In this document: positions 34,452 to 44,842 of the stretch, piece after piece | Position numbering within the stretch: the stretch's first letter is position 1 | Layout: every line of letters begins with the position of its first letter | Source of the DNA: Angomonas deanei | Lineage: Eukaryota; Euglenozoa; Kinetoplastea; Trypanosomatida; Trypanosomatidae | Length of the DNA stretch: 64,000 nucleotides | Assembly: GCA_903995115.1 (NCBI GenBank) | Contig: LR877154.1 | Coordinates: forward strand, 620,001 to 684,000 | Reading direction: 5' to 3' | The notes under the pieces: model-generated | What the model was told of the DNA's origin: nothing | The model's database searches: none | Seen by the model: the letters and a program-made list of their open reading frames with translations, nothing else | Made by a program: the position numbers and the translations under genes

Positions 34452-36967
34452 ATGAAAGGGAGCGCTGGAGAGCGGAGAACAACACGAAAAAAAGGGGGCA
34501 GCGGAGAAACCATTGACGGTGCCCTTGGCGACGGACGACCTCCAAGGCACCGTCGCCGCCGCCGCCTCCACCGCTGTTTTCCTTCAATCCACCGGTAAGG
34601 GTGATTTACGTGCAACTGGCGGGAAGGCGGCCCCCCGCTCCACAGACACGGTATTAGAGGATATCCTGCACACCTACACTGGGATCGTCTCCATCGCTCA
34701 TTTTAGGTCGATGCAGGCGGCGACCATAAAGCTAACGGAGGATATTAAAAAAGGGTCGGCCTTCGCCCACGGGGATGTCCACCCCTCTGTGCCAGATGTA
34801 CTAGAAGATTGGTTAGACAGTAAGCGGCAGGTGTTGCGCCTTGAGGAGGAGGCCGTGTCTCTACTGCCCTCCATGGATACACTGCCACCACCTGTCCGGT
34901 GCGACAGCGAGGCGGTGGGGATGTTGCGTACCTTGTTCGATACCTTTTTTAAAAGTTTAGAAAAACTGCTTTCCTGCGTAGAAAAGTTACAAAACAAGTG
35001 GGGGAAGTTGACCGAAATAGACCGTGTCGAGTTGAACAATTGCATAGACCAGGTGCGGCGTCATGTGATTGCCCCAGAGGACTGCTACCACTGCTTCACG
35101 GAGCTCAACTTTACCGAGGAGCGGGTAGAGTGCACGGGATCTTTGTTGACCTTGTGCAACAACACGGAAGTCATCCGTCTCAGTTCGAATCCGGCGTTAA
35201 AAGAGGTGGCACACCTTCCTCCACATGCACACACCCTCCTGGCCTGCGCCTGTAGTGTGGAGCAGATCCATGTGGAGTCGGCCGATGTGCTAGTGCTAGG
35301 GGTTTCCTACAACCGACTCTCTGATTTGTCCTTCCTCCCCCGACTGCCATCCCTCACCGTCCTCGATGTGTCGTTCAACCACTTGTTCGACCTCGCCGCG
35401 GTGACGGAGGCCATGCGTGGTCACCCCAGTTTGTTGAATGTGCGTCTCTTTGGTAACCCCATTAGCTATTTGGATGTCTACCGGCGACAGGTGTCGGCGG
35501 ACTGCCCGCAAATTGAGCGATTGGATAATAAAATTGTCTCTTACGAAGAGCGGAAGCCACTCGATATTGCGAAACTGGCCCTCCAAGCACAGTCGCTGTC
35601 CAAGCTGGCGGTGTCTCCCCGCAACAAGAGTCTGAAGGGCAGGCGGAAGAGCGACAAGGCCGTCGCTGGGGCCCCTACCACGGAGGAGCTGTCGGAGTGG
35701 GACACGCTGTTCCACCAGACACTGGCCGCCGCCGTGCAGCTCGTGTCAGCGTCCGGTCTGGACCAGCTGGCGGTGGGGAAGTCGGTCTGTGTGAATCACA
35801 TGGACGACATCAAGCCCGGTGCCCCCCTGTGGGAGCAGGCGCTCGACCCCCGGCTGGCGCACCCCGAGGATGTCCTCGCCGCCTCGCAGATACAGGGCGG
35901 CGGGAAGAAGCAGACCAACAAGGCCGCCCACCAGCTGCCTCTCTTTGAGTGTCATAGCAGTGTGGTGCTCCTCGGTACGTGGGGGGAGGAGGACGAAGGG
36001 GTCGCCGGAAGGGGTACAAATAGAGTTCAAGGTGGACTCCCCGGCAGCGGCGGAGGGCGCGGCGACAGGGGCGGTCGGCAAGCTGCGGAAGGCGGTGGCC
36101 TCTGCCCTCGACATCCAGGCTATCACCCCGGTGCCCCCGGAGGGTCTCTACAGCAGCGAGCTGTACCTCAGCCCCGACACGGTAGACCGCCTGCGCAAGC
36201 CTTTCTTCCTCTCCGTTCATGTCGAGGACAGACGGACGTTCTACGGAGAGGCGTCTATCCGAGGGCAGCTGGAGCACCCCACTACGAGCGGTGGGGGCAA
36301 GGGAAGTCGGACCAACACCGGGGGCCATCCCCGCACCAGCGTCCACACGGAGGGCAGCACCCCACCGGTCTGCGAGCCGGTCGAGGAGACGCAAAGTCTG
36401 CACGTGGGGACGTTGATGTTTTATCCCATCGATTTATTCGAGCAGGAGCGTCCCACCACCGCGTCACCGGATAGTTTACCCAACAAGCGCGTCTTGTACT
36501 GCAAGTCGGATTTAAAGAAGAGTGGTGTAGACCACGCGGCGCTGGAGCGCAACTTGTCGGAGGGTCGTGAGGCACTGCGCGAGGCGGTCGACCTTTACAA
36601 TAGTCAGTACGAGCAGCTACGGGAAAAGCAAAAGGAGCTACACAATAATAATAATAACAACAGCGCGACAGACAATTTGGGCGCCACCAGCAGTGGGCGG
36701 CGCTCCGCCGGTCGTCGTCAGAGCAGTATGCGATCGATGGGTCACTTCTTGGAGCTCCAACCTCTCCAGGAGGAACTCACGCAGATACAGACACGCGTGG
36801 TCGACCTCGGCTCACGGGTGCTGGCGACCCAACACCTACTTCAGCGAGCGAGCGACGCGGCGGTGACGGTGGAGTTAAAGTTTTCGATTGGTCGAGGACC
36901 AGCCCCACCAGAAGACTCCGGCGAGCTGAACGCTTCCTTGAAGAAAAAGGGCGCCAAGAAGAAGTAA
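34452..36967 (+). CDS. Leucine-rich-repeat protein with two frame breaks
   Basis: The coding region runs from the first ATG after the AG near 34433 to 36967, but in three frame segments. The ATG frame appears to pass into the main frame around a run of seven A and five G (34488-34498). The main frame passes into the next one around 35975-36005, in a G-rich stretch with six G. Both shifts equal one extra base. The product (about 835 residues) has a helical N-terminal half, SDS22-type leucine-rich repeats near 215-340 (VLGVSYNRLSDLSFLPRL, LTVLDVSFNHLFDL, LLNVRLFGNPISYL), a basic linker, a beta-like domain (FFLSVHVEDRRTFYGEASI) and a C-terminal coiled coil with a KKKGAKKK end. LRR proteins of this style are common in the axoneme; that role is inferred. 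Confidence 0.68.
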
Positions 36968-37255
36968 TTCAACAAAGAGTGACACAGCCCGTAAAATGTG
37001 GAGTAACATGACATACACACACACCAAAACAGTAAAAAAAAAGTATATGTAAATTAGCTGTACAATTACTGAATTGAATCCGTTGTTGTTTTTTCCGTTT
37101 CTGTTCACGAAAGCGTATGCTTGTTTACTTGTTGCTTTCGACGAGCGTCATTTCTCTTCCTCACCCCCCCACTTTAGCAACTTTTGCTTTGTGCCACCTA
37201 ACTTTTATTATTGTAGAAATACACCTTCAACAACATTAGAAAAGTGTGTGTGTGA

Positions 37256-38311
37256 ATGCTGTATAAAATTATACTGATCCTGTGCACCCTCGCCCTCCTC
37301 CTCCCAGTCCGAGGGGAGTCAGTGGAGATCACGGAAGAGACGCTTCCTTTCGTAGCCAAGCCTGTGTTGAAGTGGTCCGTCCGTGATGTCGAGCTGTGGA
37401 TGAACTACACGGTGGGGTACGCCGAGTACAGTGCCTATCTGCGGAAAAACTTAGTCGACGGCGTGACGCTGCTGGAGATGGAGGCGGCCGACTTTGAGAG
37501 TTATTTACCGATCCAGTCCCCCCTCCACAGTATTAAGATTGGCGCTCATTTGAAGTTACTGAAGGGGTTGTGTACCTGCCGCGCCTCGGAGTCGGTGACC
37601 AGCGATTTCTGGAGTTACATGCGCCAGTACCCGAAGCGAACGTGGATTCTGGGGGCGACGGCGAACTTCTTCCCCCGCACGGCGATGCTCTCCGCGTATC
37701 TGTTCGATCACGATCTCTACCTCGACATGGTCGGCGTGGAGGCCTCCCCGGAGGAGTTGTTAGCGGCGGCTAACAAGGGCGACGGGGAACTGCCGCAGCG
37801 CAAGAAGTCTTGGGTGCAGGTGGCCCTCTACTGGATTTCGTGGGTGGTAGCGCCAGACCTCTACATGGCCTACCGTACCGCACGGCTGACCCCAGGCAAC
37901 TACATTGTGATGCCGCTGCTCGTCATCCACTTCCTGTCCCGCGCACTAGGGGAGTACTTCTTGATCTTCCTCATCTACAGCGGACAGGCATTCCCGCCGG
38001 GGAAGTCTCTCCTGGCCAAGATCAGGATGCTCTACTCCTACAGCTTACTAGCGCCCTTGGTGGGGGTGATCCTTGCCTTTCTCCCCGTGTCTCTGCAGTA
38101 CATTGCGACGTGGATTTTTGTACTTCATAATCTCTTCTATCTGGTCATGTCGCTGTTCCTGGGGGACACGGAGGTCGGTAAGCCGTATGATGAGGAACAG
38201 GCGAGAAAGGAGGCAGAGGCGGCGGCGGAAAACACGGAGGCGGCTGCCCCCACGCCTGAGGCCTTCACCTCCACCACAGAGGAGAAGGAGCGACTGGACA
38301 AGCTGGACTAA
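37256..38311 (+). CDS. Secretory-pathway SAM-domain membrane protein
   Basis: 351 residues. A cleavable signal peptide is likely (MLYKIILILCTLALLLPVRG). Residues about 38-105 resemble a sterile alpha motif (WSVRDVELWMN, LVDGVTLLEMEAADFESYLPI, HSIKIGAHLKLLKGL), which would face the ER lumen. Four or five hydrophobic segments follow at about 190-300 (VALYWISWVVAPDLYMAY, NYIVMPLLVIHFLSRA, EYFLIFLIYSG, LLAPLVGVILAFLPVSL, WIFVLHNLFYLVMSLFL), then an acidic, Ala/Glu-rich cytosolic tail. No exact family is recognised. A luminal SAM domain is known from STIM calcium sensors, but no EF-hand is visible here. Confidence 0.75.
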   Translation: MLYKIILILCTLALLLPVRGESVEITEETLPFVAKPVLKWSVRDVELWMNYTVGYAEYSAYLRKNLVDGVTLLEMEAADFESYLPIQSPLHSIKIGAHLKLLKGLCTCRASESVTSDFWSYMRQYPKRTWILGATANFFPRTAMLSAYLFDHDLYLDMVGVEASPEELLAAANKGDGELPQRKKSWVQVALYWISWVVAPDLYMAYRTARLTPGNYIVMPLLVIHFLSRALGEYFLIFLIYSGQAFPPGKSLLAKIRMLYSYSLLAPLVGVILAFLPVSLQYIATWIFVLHNLFYLVMSLFLGDTEVGKPYDEEQARKEAEAAAENTEAAAPTPEAFTSTTEEKERLDKLD

Positions 38312-38562
38312 AAGATCCCTTACTACATATTGATATGGATAAATAACCATTATACAAGCGGTAAAATATTAAGTAAAGTCCTCTTTTTTGCTGTTTTTAT
38401 CTGTATCGACTGTTTTTTTATTTTTATTCGAATAACCTTCGTTTGTCCTTTCAACTTGTATTTGACAATCTTTTACCTCTTTTCTACATCCGTAGTAGCA
38501 AGCAGTTATTTTTTAAACAACCAACAGAGATACCCGGTCACACCACGTCAGAGGACAAAACA

Positions 38563-39177
38563 ATGAACTCTAAAAAAATGGTAGACTTTGTCAAGCGGTG
38601 TGACGCGGCGCTGGAGCGCGCCAAGAAGGCGATAGAGAAGAGTGAGGCCCAGACGGAGCACTTCTCTCAGCTGGAGGAGGAACAGTCTGCCCGCCGGAAG
38701 AGTGTATCCCCAGGGGCGGTGTCGCCGCTCCCACGGGAGAGCTGGTCGACGAGGCTGGCCTCCCCATTCCGCGCGGTCCTCTCCCGCACACGCAGTCCCC
38801 TCCCACCGAGTGTGCGAGTGGATAGACCGTCTAGCTCCCCACGACGGGAGTCGTCCAAAACCGTTCGCAAGTCCGTCCGCTTCGCGGAGGAGGTGGAGGA
38901 CGAGGAAGAAGACAGCAAGCGACCTCGGCTCGAGGACAGCATTGTGCTGCCGCCCGCCCCGCCGCCCTCGGAGGTGAGCGCCGCCGAGCCTTCCATCACC
39001 GCGGAGGAGCACCGAGAGATGGTGGTCTTCATTAAGGAGAATAACGTAAAAAAGTGTCTGTCGGCCTATAAAAAGGATGATCTCATACACTTTTTGCGTG
39101 GCGAAGGGGTGCGCGAGGTGGACGAGTCTCTCCCAAAGAAGAAGCTGTTGGAGGAGGCAAAGGCGTTGGTCTCGTAG
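38563..39177 (+). CDS. Unrecognised basic/acidic protein with KSVRF motif
   Basis: 204 residues; the ATG at 38563 is chosen because upstream in-frame codons are spacer-like. A helical start (1-45) precedes a Ser/Pro/Arg-rich basic stretch (45-105). RKSVRFAEEVEDEEED (about 106-121) fits the K/R-x-V-x-F docking motif for protein phosphatase 1 followed by an acidic run. The last 45 residues (VKKCLSAYKKDDLIHFLRGEG and the LPKKKLLEEAKAL helix) look like a small SAP-like or helix-turn-helix fold. A nuclear protein is plausible. No family assigned. Confidence 0.7.
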   Translation: MNSKKMVDFVKRCDAALERAKKAIEKSEAQTEHFSQLEEEQSARRKSVSPGAVSPLPRESWSTRLASPFRAVLSRTRSPLPPSVRVDRPSSSPRRESSKTVRKSVRFAEEVEDEEEDSKRPRLEDSIVLPPAPPPSEVSAAEPSITAEEHREMVVFIKENNVKKCLSAYKKDDLIHFLRGEGVREVDESLPKKKLLEEAKALVS

Positions 39178-39535
39178 TGTACGACTTGTTATTTCACTTT
39201 CATTTATATGCAACTACATATCTCAGAAATAGAATCAAACTTCCGCTATTTTTTTCCTTTTTTTTTGGTTTTGTTTTGTACTTACTATTGATAGATTTTT
39301 TTTCCATTTATAATTCCCCTTTTTGCTTGCTTGGGGCTTTTTTGTGGCTCCTGCTTTCCGGAGTCTTTTAGGTTTTCGAAAAAATATTTTGGCCCTTTCT
39401 CTCCCCTTTTCAGCACATTAGATAGAAAAAAAAAAAAGCGTTCCCCCACCCACACACCGTTATTATAGAAAACTACACTTCACTAAAAAGTCATAGCTAT
39501 TCACCCCCCAAAAAAAGAAAGCGTAAAAGACTTCC
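39178..39535. other. Spacer without recognised gene
   Basis: AT-rich 358 bp with T runs (39249-39266, 39297-39304), a pyrimidine tract to about 39415 and an A run at 39425-39437. No gene signal. Confidence 0.5.
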
Positions 39536-41245
39536 ATGGAGGCGTCAAAACAGAAAATTAGCGAGGCCAGTAGTGCCACGACCAATCAGCGCATTCAACA
39601 GCTGCGAGAAAGATTAGAACTATACAATGCCTCTGTCACGGAGGCAATGAATACTATGATCTCCTCCGACCAGCAGCGGAAGGCGGCGACGGGTACCCCC
39701 GAGCGCAAGGAGAGTTCTGCCAATCGGGGAGGCAGCTCACCAAAGGTGTCGACGCAAAACGCGTCCCGCCTGCCGGAGGGCACCAAAGAAAATAGTAACG
39801 TTCCCCAGCGAACACGACTGGAGGCCAATCGACCGTCTATCCCCATGACACCGGAGCGCAATTTGGAAAGTGAGTTCGCGAACCTGCGGCAGTCCCCGCC
39901 GGCGTCAGCAAAAAGGGGCAACGCGGAGGCCAAGCCCTCTCATGTATTCACCAATACCAGTAAAACCCCATTGAGAGAGGGATCGACCTCGACCAAACAG
40001 TCCTTCTCCCCTCACTTCTTCGAGCTACCAGCAGAGGAAGAAGAGGAGGACGAGGACGAGGAGGAAACCTCCGTGGAGTATGAAGTAGAGGAATACGAGG
40101 AAGAGACGACAGAGACGGACAGTGAGGAGGCAGACACCGATAGAATGAATCAGTTTATTTCCGACCTCATGGCGGAGGATCCCTTCTTCCGGGCGGCACT
40201 AGAGGAGAAGCTGTCGAGCAAGGCCGATGTAGACTTGGAGGAGGTGATGCGGCGGGCCAACTATCTTCATCAGCAGTCCTACTTGCAGGAAACGAGCGAA
40301 ACCAGCGAGGAAGAAGAAGAGATGGAAGAGGAGGAGGAAGAGGAAGAAGAAGAAGAGGCGGCTCTTCCGGCGGTGAGGGAAGAGAGTCCACTGCCGGACA
40401 AGAAGAAGAGTATCACGGAGGAGTTCCAGACGGTGATTAACACCTTCAAGGAGCGGTCGCAGTCTAGGGCAGAGGCCAGCCAGTCCCCCATCGCCAAGGA
40501 GGGCGAGGGAAAGAGCGGGGTGGTCAAGTTCAACGATTTGGAGACGGCACACTACTACGTCTGTGCGGCGCTGCATGGCGCGGAGAAGATCCGTGGCGCT
40601 ACCGCCCCCCTTCCACCACCGTTACCTTTGGCGGACAAACTGCAGGCGGCGGTGGCGCGTCGACTAGACGTGATGAAGCAGGACGAGGAGCTACGCTCAA
40701 AAGACATACCGGCCTCTGACTTGGAAAATATTAAGGCAACACACGGCAAGAAACTAGACGACTCGCTTCATCAGTTATTAGAAGATAGCAAGAAGGCGTT
40801 AGACTTGTTCACCACTGTGGAGGAGCGCCAGGCGCTGGTAGAAGGGAAGGAACGACTCCTCATGATGCGGAAAGATGAGTTCGAGGACCGTTGTGTCGCG
40901 GTAGAAACCGTACGGAAAGAGATTGAAAACAAGAGAAAGTCACTTGCCGCCCGAAACAAGCACATCCAACAGCGGGAGGATAAGTATAGAACACTTCTCA
41001 TCCAGCACAGCGAGCGGGAGAAGGAGATTCAGCAGAAGGTGAGCGAGGTGGAGGAGCTGGGGAAGAAGGTGTCTAGCTGGCTACGTATCTTGGAGGGGCG
41101 GGAGGCGCATCTCATTGAGAAGGAAGAGCGGCTGCAGCGACTACAGGCCGATGTCGTCCGGCGCGGCGACGACGTTCATTTATACCACAAAAATGTCAAA
41201 AAGATACAACCGGTGTCGCCCCCACCCACTAGCAACTTACCTTAA
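39536..41245 (+). CDS. Unrecognised acidic coiled-coil protein
   Basis: 569 residues, family not recognised. The N-terminal third is Ser/Thr/Pro-rich and basic. Two strongly acidic Glu-rich tracts lie at about 166-200 and 255-280, separated by a helical patch (FISDLMAEDPFFRAALEEKL). The C-terminal half (about 340-555) is a long coiled coil, clearest from 430 onward (MMRKDEFEDRCVAVETVRKEI and following heptads). This arrangement is typical of cytoskeletal, basal-body or flagellar proteins, but the sequence does not fix the location. The upstream spacer supplies a normal splice-type tract. Confidence 0.78.
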   Translation: MEASKQKISEASSATTNQRIQQLRERLELYNASVTEAMNTMISSDQQRKAATGTPERKESSANRGGSSPKVSTQNASRLPEGTKENSNVPQRTRLEANRPSIPMTPERNLESEFANLRQSPPASAKRGNAEAKPSHVFTNTSKTPLREGSTSTKQSFSPHFFELPAEEEEEDEDEEETSVEYEVEEYEEETTETDSEEADTDRMNQFISDLMAEDPFFRAALEEKLSSKADVDLEEVMRRANYLHQQSYLQETSETSEEEEEMEEEEEEEEEEEAALPAVREESPLPDKKKSITEEFQTVINTFKERSQSRAEASQSPIAKEGEGKSGVVKFNDLETAHYYVCAALHGAEKIRGATAPLPPPLPLADKLQAAVARRLDVMKQDEELRSKDIPASDLENIKATHGKKLDDSLHQLLEDSKKALDLFTTVEERQALVEGKERLLMMRKDEFEDRCVAVETVRKEIENKRKSLAARNKHIQQREDKYRTLLIQHSEREKEIQQKVSEVEELGKKVSSWLRILEGREAHLIEKEERLQRLQADVVRRGDDVHLYHKNVKKIQPVSPPPTSNLP

Positions 41246-41568
41246 AATAGGGGAGCCGACTTCCACTGCTAATGCCTCCTGTTTCCCATTATTTGTATAG
41301 TTTTTTTCCCCCCCAGAGTCGTTTCGGCGGAGCGGCAACGAATATGAAATCCTTTTTTTTTTTACTTGTTACACAAGACGTAATATAGAAAATCATAATT
41401 TTTTTTCGTGCTTTAAAACAGTAATTCCAGTTTTAGCTTCGTTTCCTGCAAATAGTTGTAAACTGTGATGTCTTCGCACTTGCACACTTCATTCAATTCT
41501 TCTCTCCACGACCATCATAACTCCAAAAATAAGAAAAAAAAGTGTACACTTTGTTTTCCTAAAACACA
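41246..41568. other. Spacer without recognised gene
   Basis: AT-rich 323 bp with T runs at about 41354-41363 and 41399-41407 and an A run at 41531-41540 before the next ATG. Nothing recognised. Confidence 0.5.
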
Positions 41569-42948
41569 ATGCCAGGTAGAGAACGCAAGTCCAAGCACGG
41601 CACGACAACCAACCCGTTAGGCGACGACCTCCATGCGGACCGGTTCGCGACCATACGCCGCGGACACGGTAATGGGAACGGAGAGGAGACCGCGGAGAGC
41701 GGTTTCGTCCTACCCGCCGGTGCCACACGGCGTATCCTCAGGACCGCTAGACAGCAGCTGGAGGAGGTGCGGTATGAAGAGAGAGGCGGCACGACGATAG
41801 AAGAAGAGGGGGATGACACCATTATGGGTCGTCTAGAGGGGGAGGAGCGCCACGGAGAGTTCTACCCCGAGCAGACCGAGGACGGTGATATTGTGGAACT
41901 GGAGTACGACGACGCGGAGTCGGTGGTGTCGGAGTTACCTTCTGAAATGGGATTTGACGCCAACGACGGTGATGCGGCGTTGAGCTATTACGGCATCGAT
42001 GAGGAAGAGGCACGACTGCTCCAAAAGTTCCAGCCCACCTCTCGTCTGCAGAGTCGAACGTTGGCGGATGTGATTTCCGAGAAAATTAAGGAAAAGGAGA
42101 TTAATGTGCGAAATGAACAGCGACAGGCGATGCAGCCGGAAGAGGAGAGCAACGAGGAAAAGATAGACGACCGTGTGGCGCGTGTCTACACGGCGATAGG
42201 TTCTGTGCTGAAGCGCTACACGTCCGGTAAAATACCCAAAGCGTTTAAGATTCTCCCCAATGTGCGCAACTGGGAACCGCTGTTGATGCTGACCAAGCCC
42301 GACCAGTGGTCCCCCCATGCCACCTACCAGGCTACTCGCATTTTCGCCTCCAACCTCAATGAGCGCATGGCCCAGCGATTCTACGCGGCGGTACTCCTTC
42401 CCATCGTGCACGAGCGCTTTATCGAGGACCGCAAGCTGCACCCCTCGCTGTACATGGCCGTGCGGAAGGCACTCTTCAAGCCAGTTGCCTTCTTTAAAGG
42501 TTTCTTGTTGCCGTTAGCTGCCGATGAGGAGTGCACCCTGAAGGAGTCGTTAGTGATTGCCAGCATTCTTCAAAAGTCACACCTCCCACCGGTCCCGACG
42601 GCGGTGACGATGGTGAAGCTGTCGCAGATGCCCTACTCCGGCCCCGTGTCGGTGTTCCTTCGCGTCTTGATCGATAAGAAGATGGCGCTGCCGCTGCAGG
42701 CGGTGGACGCGCTGGTGGGGTACTTCCACCGGTTCGTCTTTAATCACCCGAAGGAGGAGCCACTCCCGGTGCTGTGGCACCAATCGCTGCTATCCTTTAC
42801 ACAGCGGTACAAGGGGGACTTCAACCGAGAGCAGGTGGAGCTACTAGGACAGGTGTGCAACACACACTTTCATTACATGATCACCCCCGAAACACGGCGG
42901 GAGTTGAACTCTATCATAAGGCAGCAACAGCAGAACACAATCGAATAA
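41569..42948 (+). CDS. Bystin (Enp1)
   Basis: 459 residues. The N-terminal 190 residues are charged and poorly ordered. The bystin core (about 200-450) begins DRVARVYTAIGSVLKRYTSGKIPKAFKILP and continues with NWEPLLMLTKPDQWSPHA, RFYAAVLLPIVHERF, YMAVRKALFKPVAFFKGFLLPL, SVFLRVLIDKKMALPLQAVDAL and RYKGDFNREQVELL, all hallmark blocks. Bystin binds 40S precursors in the nucleolus and leaves late in the cytoplasm; it is needed for 18S rRNA maturation. Length matches yeast Enp1 (483) and human BYSL (437). Confidence 0.96.
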   Translation: MPGRERKSKHGTTTNPLGDDLHADRFATIRRGHGNGNGEETAESGFVLPAGATRRILRTARQQLEEVRYEERGGTTIEEEGDDTIMGRLEGEERHGEFYPEQTEDGDIVELEYDDAESVVSELPSEMGFDANDGDAALSYYGIDEEEARLLQKFQPTSRLQSRTLADVISEKIKEKEINVRNEQRQAMQPEEESNEEKIDDRVARVYTAIGSVLKRYTSGKIPKAFKILPNVRNWEPLLMLTKPDQWSPHATYQATRIFASNLNERMAQRFYAAVLLPIVHERFIEDRKLHPSLYMAVRKALFKPVAFFKGFLLPLAADEECTLKESLVIASILQKSHLPPVPTAVTMVKLSQMPYSGPVSVFLRVLIDKKMALPLQAVDALVGYFHRFVFNHPKEEPLPVLWHQSLLSFTQRYKGDFNREQVELLGQVCNTHFHYMITPETRRELNSIIRQQQQNTIE

Positions 42949-43148
42949 GTGCGCCTGAACTTTTTTTATTTATTTTTGAAAAGAACTAATTCTCATTAAC
43001 ACGTGTAATAATAGCAATCCTAATACTAATAATATAATATTTAAAAATTTCTCGCTTAACCAATAAAATAATAAAAAAAAGACAACAACACTACAATAAA
43101 GGAAACTAATATAGTACATGCTCATGCTCATTGCGAGTTAGATGAACA

Positions 43149-43185
43149 CCTTCTCTTCCCCTTCTCTTCCCCTCTTCTCTTATAG
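43149..43185 (+). promoter_or_regulatory. Predicted trans-splice acceptor
   Basis: A pure pyrimidine tract of C and T ends in TATAG (AG at 43184-43185). An ATG at 43142 lies before it and would be removed by splicing, so the following gene starts at 43214. Confidence 0.6.
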
Positions 43186-43213
43186 CAAGAAACAATTTAT
43201 AGTGTGGTCGTGG

Positions 43214-44842
43214 ATGTTTGGACCCTTTCAGCGAACCCTCCTTTCCCTCGCCAAGCGTCCTCCACCGTTAAAATGTAAACTACCACCACCGCCACCGCTG
43301 AGAGGTCTCCACGTGGCCCCCTCCATCGCGGAGGGTAGAAGGAACGCCACCCGCCGCTCCCCCCAAGAAGTGCTCACGCAGTACATTGAGTACATGCCCA
43401 CCTACTTCACCCCACTCAGCTGTGTGGCGGCTATCCTGCCAGAGGAGGAGCGTGAGCTGATGGCGGGCCGGGGGAAGTTTCTGGCGTTTCTACGCAAGTA
43501 TCCGTTTCTGTTTGATGTGCGGCAGCCCGACAACATGCGCTGCGATGTGCGACTGCGCCCAGACGTGAGTCACCCCAACCGCGGGGCGGCGGACAACAAG
43601 TTTGCCATGACCGACGTCGGGGAGCACACGGACTACGTCGCCAAACCAGAGTACATCACTTCCACCGAGCCGCTCGACTCCACGACGAATCAGGTGGTGA
43701 ACCTCATGCCGCCCAGCGCGCCCCCCGCTATTAAGGTCAACTTGGAGGAGCGTGTGCCGGTGATGGGCCGACTGCAGGCACTCGTCCCCACCCACTTCAC
43801 GGACATTGACAAACTGGAGGAGGGTATCCCGGAGGATGTGCTGTTTCACCCCTACTTTGACTGTCAGGGTGGACTGCGCTCCATTGGACAAAAGTTCCCC
43901 GACTACTTTCAGGTGGTGGAGAACACCATACGCCGTCGCCCTGCACACCTTGCCCCTATGGCCCTGGGCGATCTGACCTTGCAACAGTCCCCGCTGCCAG
44001 ACGTGGCGGAGCTGGTCCGGAAGGAGGTGTGCGACAGTGACATTCCGCATTGGGTGAGCGTGACCTACCTGTATGAGCAGCTCACGCCGGCACAGAAGCG
44101 AGAGATCAAAACTCACTTCAAGAGTTTCTCGAGTTTCCTTCGTGCGCACGGGAGCGAGCTCGCCATGTCGATTGACCTACTGCAGGTGTCCATGTGGGCC
44201 CGCAATCCTACCGCGGGTAGTGTCACGACCCCAATCGAGAAGGGCGGCGTGGCGGCGCCGCTGTACACACCGGTACAAGTACTCAATGAACTGTTCGACC
44301 GCTTCCCCAGGAATAAGTCTCTTTCCCTGAAGGATGCACTGGAGCTGCTGCCGAAGGAGATGGTGCTGTGCCTGCCACGGAATGTGGCGGGGTGGCTGAG
44401 CGCACAGAAGCGCTACTTTATTGTCGATCACCTCGACGAAAAAGAAAACTTGGAGAAGGTGACGGTGCGGCGGAGGTCTGATACCCAACCGTTGGATCTG
44501 GTGTTTCTGCTGTATCGCGCTTTGGCGGCGAAGGACACCACGCATGTCGCCGTTACGGCACTAGATGAGCTGTTAGACCCGGCAGCAAAGACCACTATTT
44601 CGCGTTTAGGAGTGGAGGAACTCGCTTCGGTGGCGCCGGAGTGGCTGACGATAGGCGAGGAAGAAGGTACACCACACCTCTATGCGCTCCGCTCGCTAGA
44701 GGCGTTAGAAGAGCGTATCCTATCTGAAAAGGAAGAAAGCAAACAGGACAATGAAAACCGCCAACGCAAGAAAGAGTATTTGGACAAGAAGGAGAGACAG
44801 TTCATGACCAAACCGCCGCCAAAGTTCGAAGGCGGCGTGTAA
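43214..44842 (+). CDS. Mitochondrial-type protein with repeated helical modules
   Basis: 542 residues from the first ATG after the acceptor. The N-terminus (MFGPFQRTLLSLAKRPPPLKC... with KLPPPPP) is basic and proline-rich, as in kinetoplast-targeted proteins. The body shows four or five diverged modules of about 80-95 residues that look like winged helices, each with a start like ILPEEERELM or LTPAQKREIK and a KFLAFLRKYPFLFDVR- or FSSFLRAHGSELAM-like end. The module around YFQVVENTIRRRP is the second example. Charged coiled helix closes the chain (about 505-535). No named family is recognised; repeated modules of this kind suggest RNA binding or ribosome assembly, which is an inference. Confidence 0.75.
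   Translation: MFGPFQRTLLSLAKRPPPLKCKLPPPPPLRGLHVAPSIAEGRRNATRRSPQEVLTQYIEYMPTYFTPLSCVAAILPEEERELMAGRGKFLAFLRKYPFLFDVRQPDNMRCDVRLRPDVSHPNRGAADNKFAMTDVGEHTDYVAKPEYITSTEPLDSTTNQVVNLMPPSAPPAIKVNLEERVPVMGRLQALVPTHFTDIDKLEEGIPEDVLFHPYFDCQGGLRSIGQKFPDYFQVVENTIRRRPAHLAPMALGDLTLQQSPLPDVAELVRKEVCDSDIPHWVSVTYLYEQLTPAQKREIKTHFKSFSSFLRAHGSELAMSIDLLQVSMWARNPTAGSVTTPIEKGGVAAPLYTPVQVLNELFDRFPRNKSLSLKDALELLPKEMVLCLPRNVAGWLSAQKRYFIVDHLDEKENLEKVTVRRRSDTQPLDLVFLLYRALAAKDTTHVAVTALDELLDPAAKTTISRLGVEELASVAPEWLTIGEEEGTPHLYALRSLEALEERILSEKEESKQDNENRQRKKEYLDKKERQFMTKPPPKFEGGV

Noticed and set aside
43142-43213. Upstream in-frame ATG of the mitochondrial repeat protein
   Set aside because: The pyrimidine tract and AG at 43184-43185 lie after it, so it should not be in the mature mRNA.
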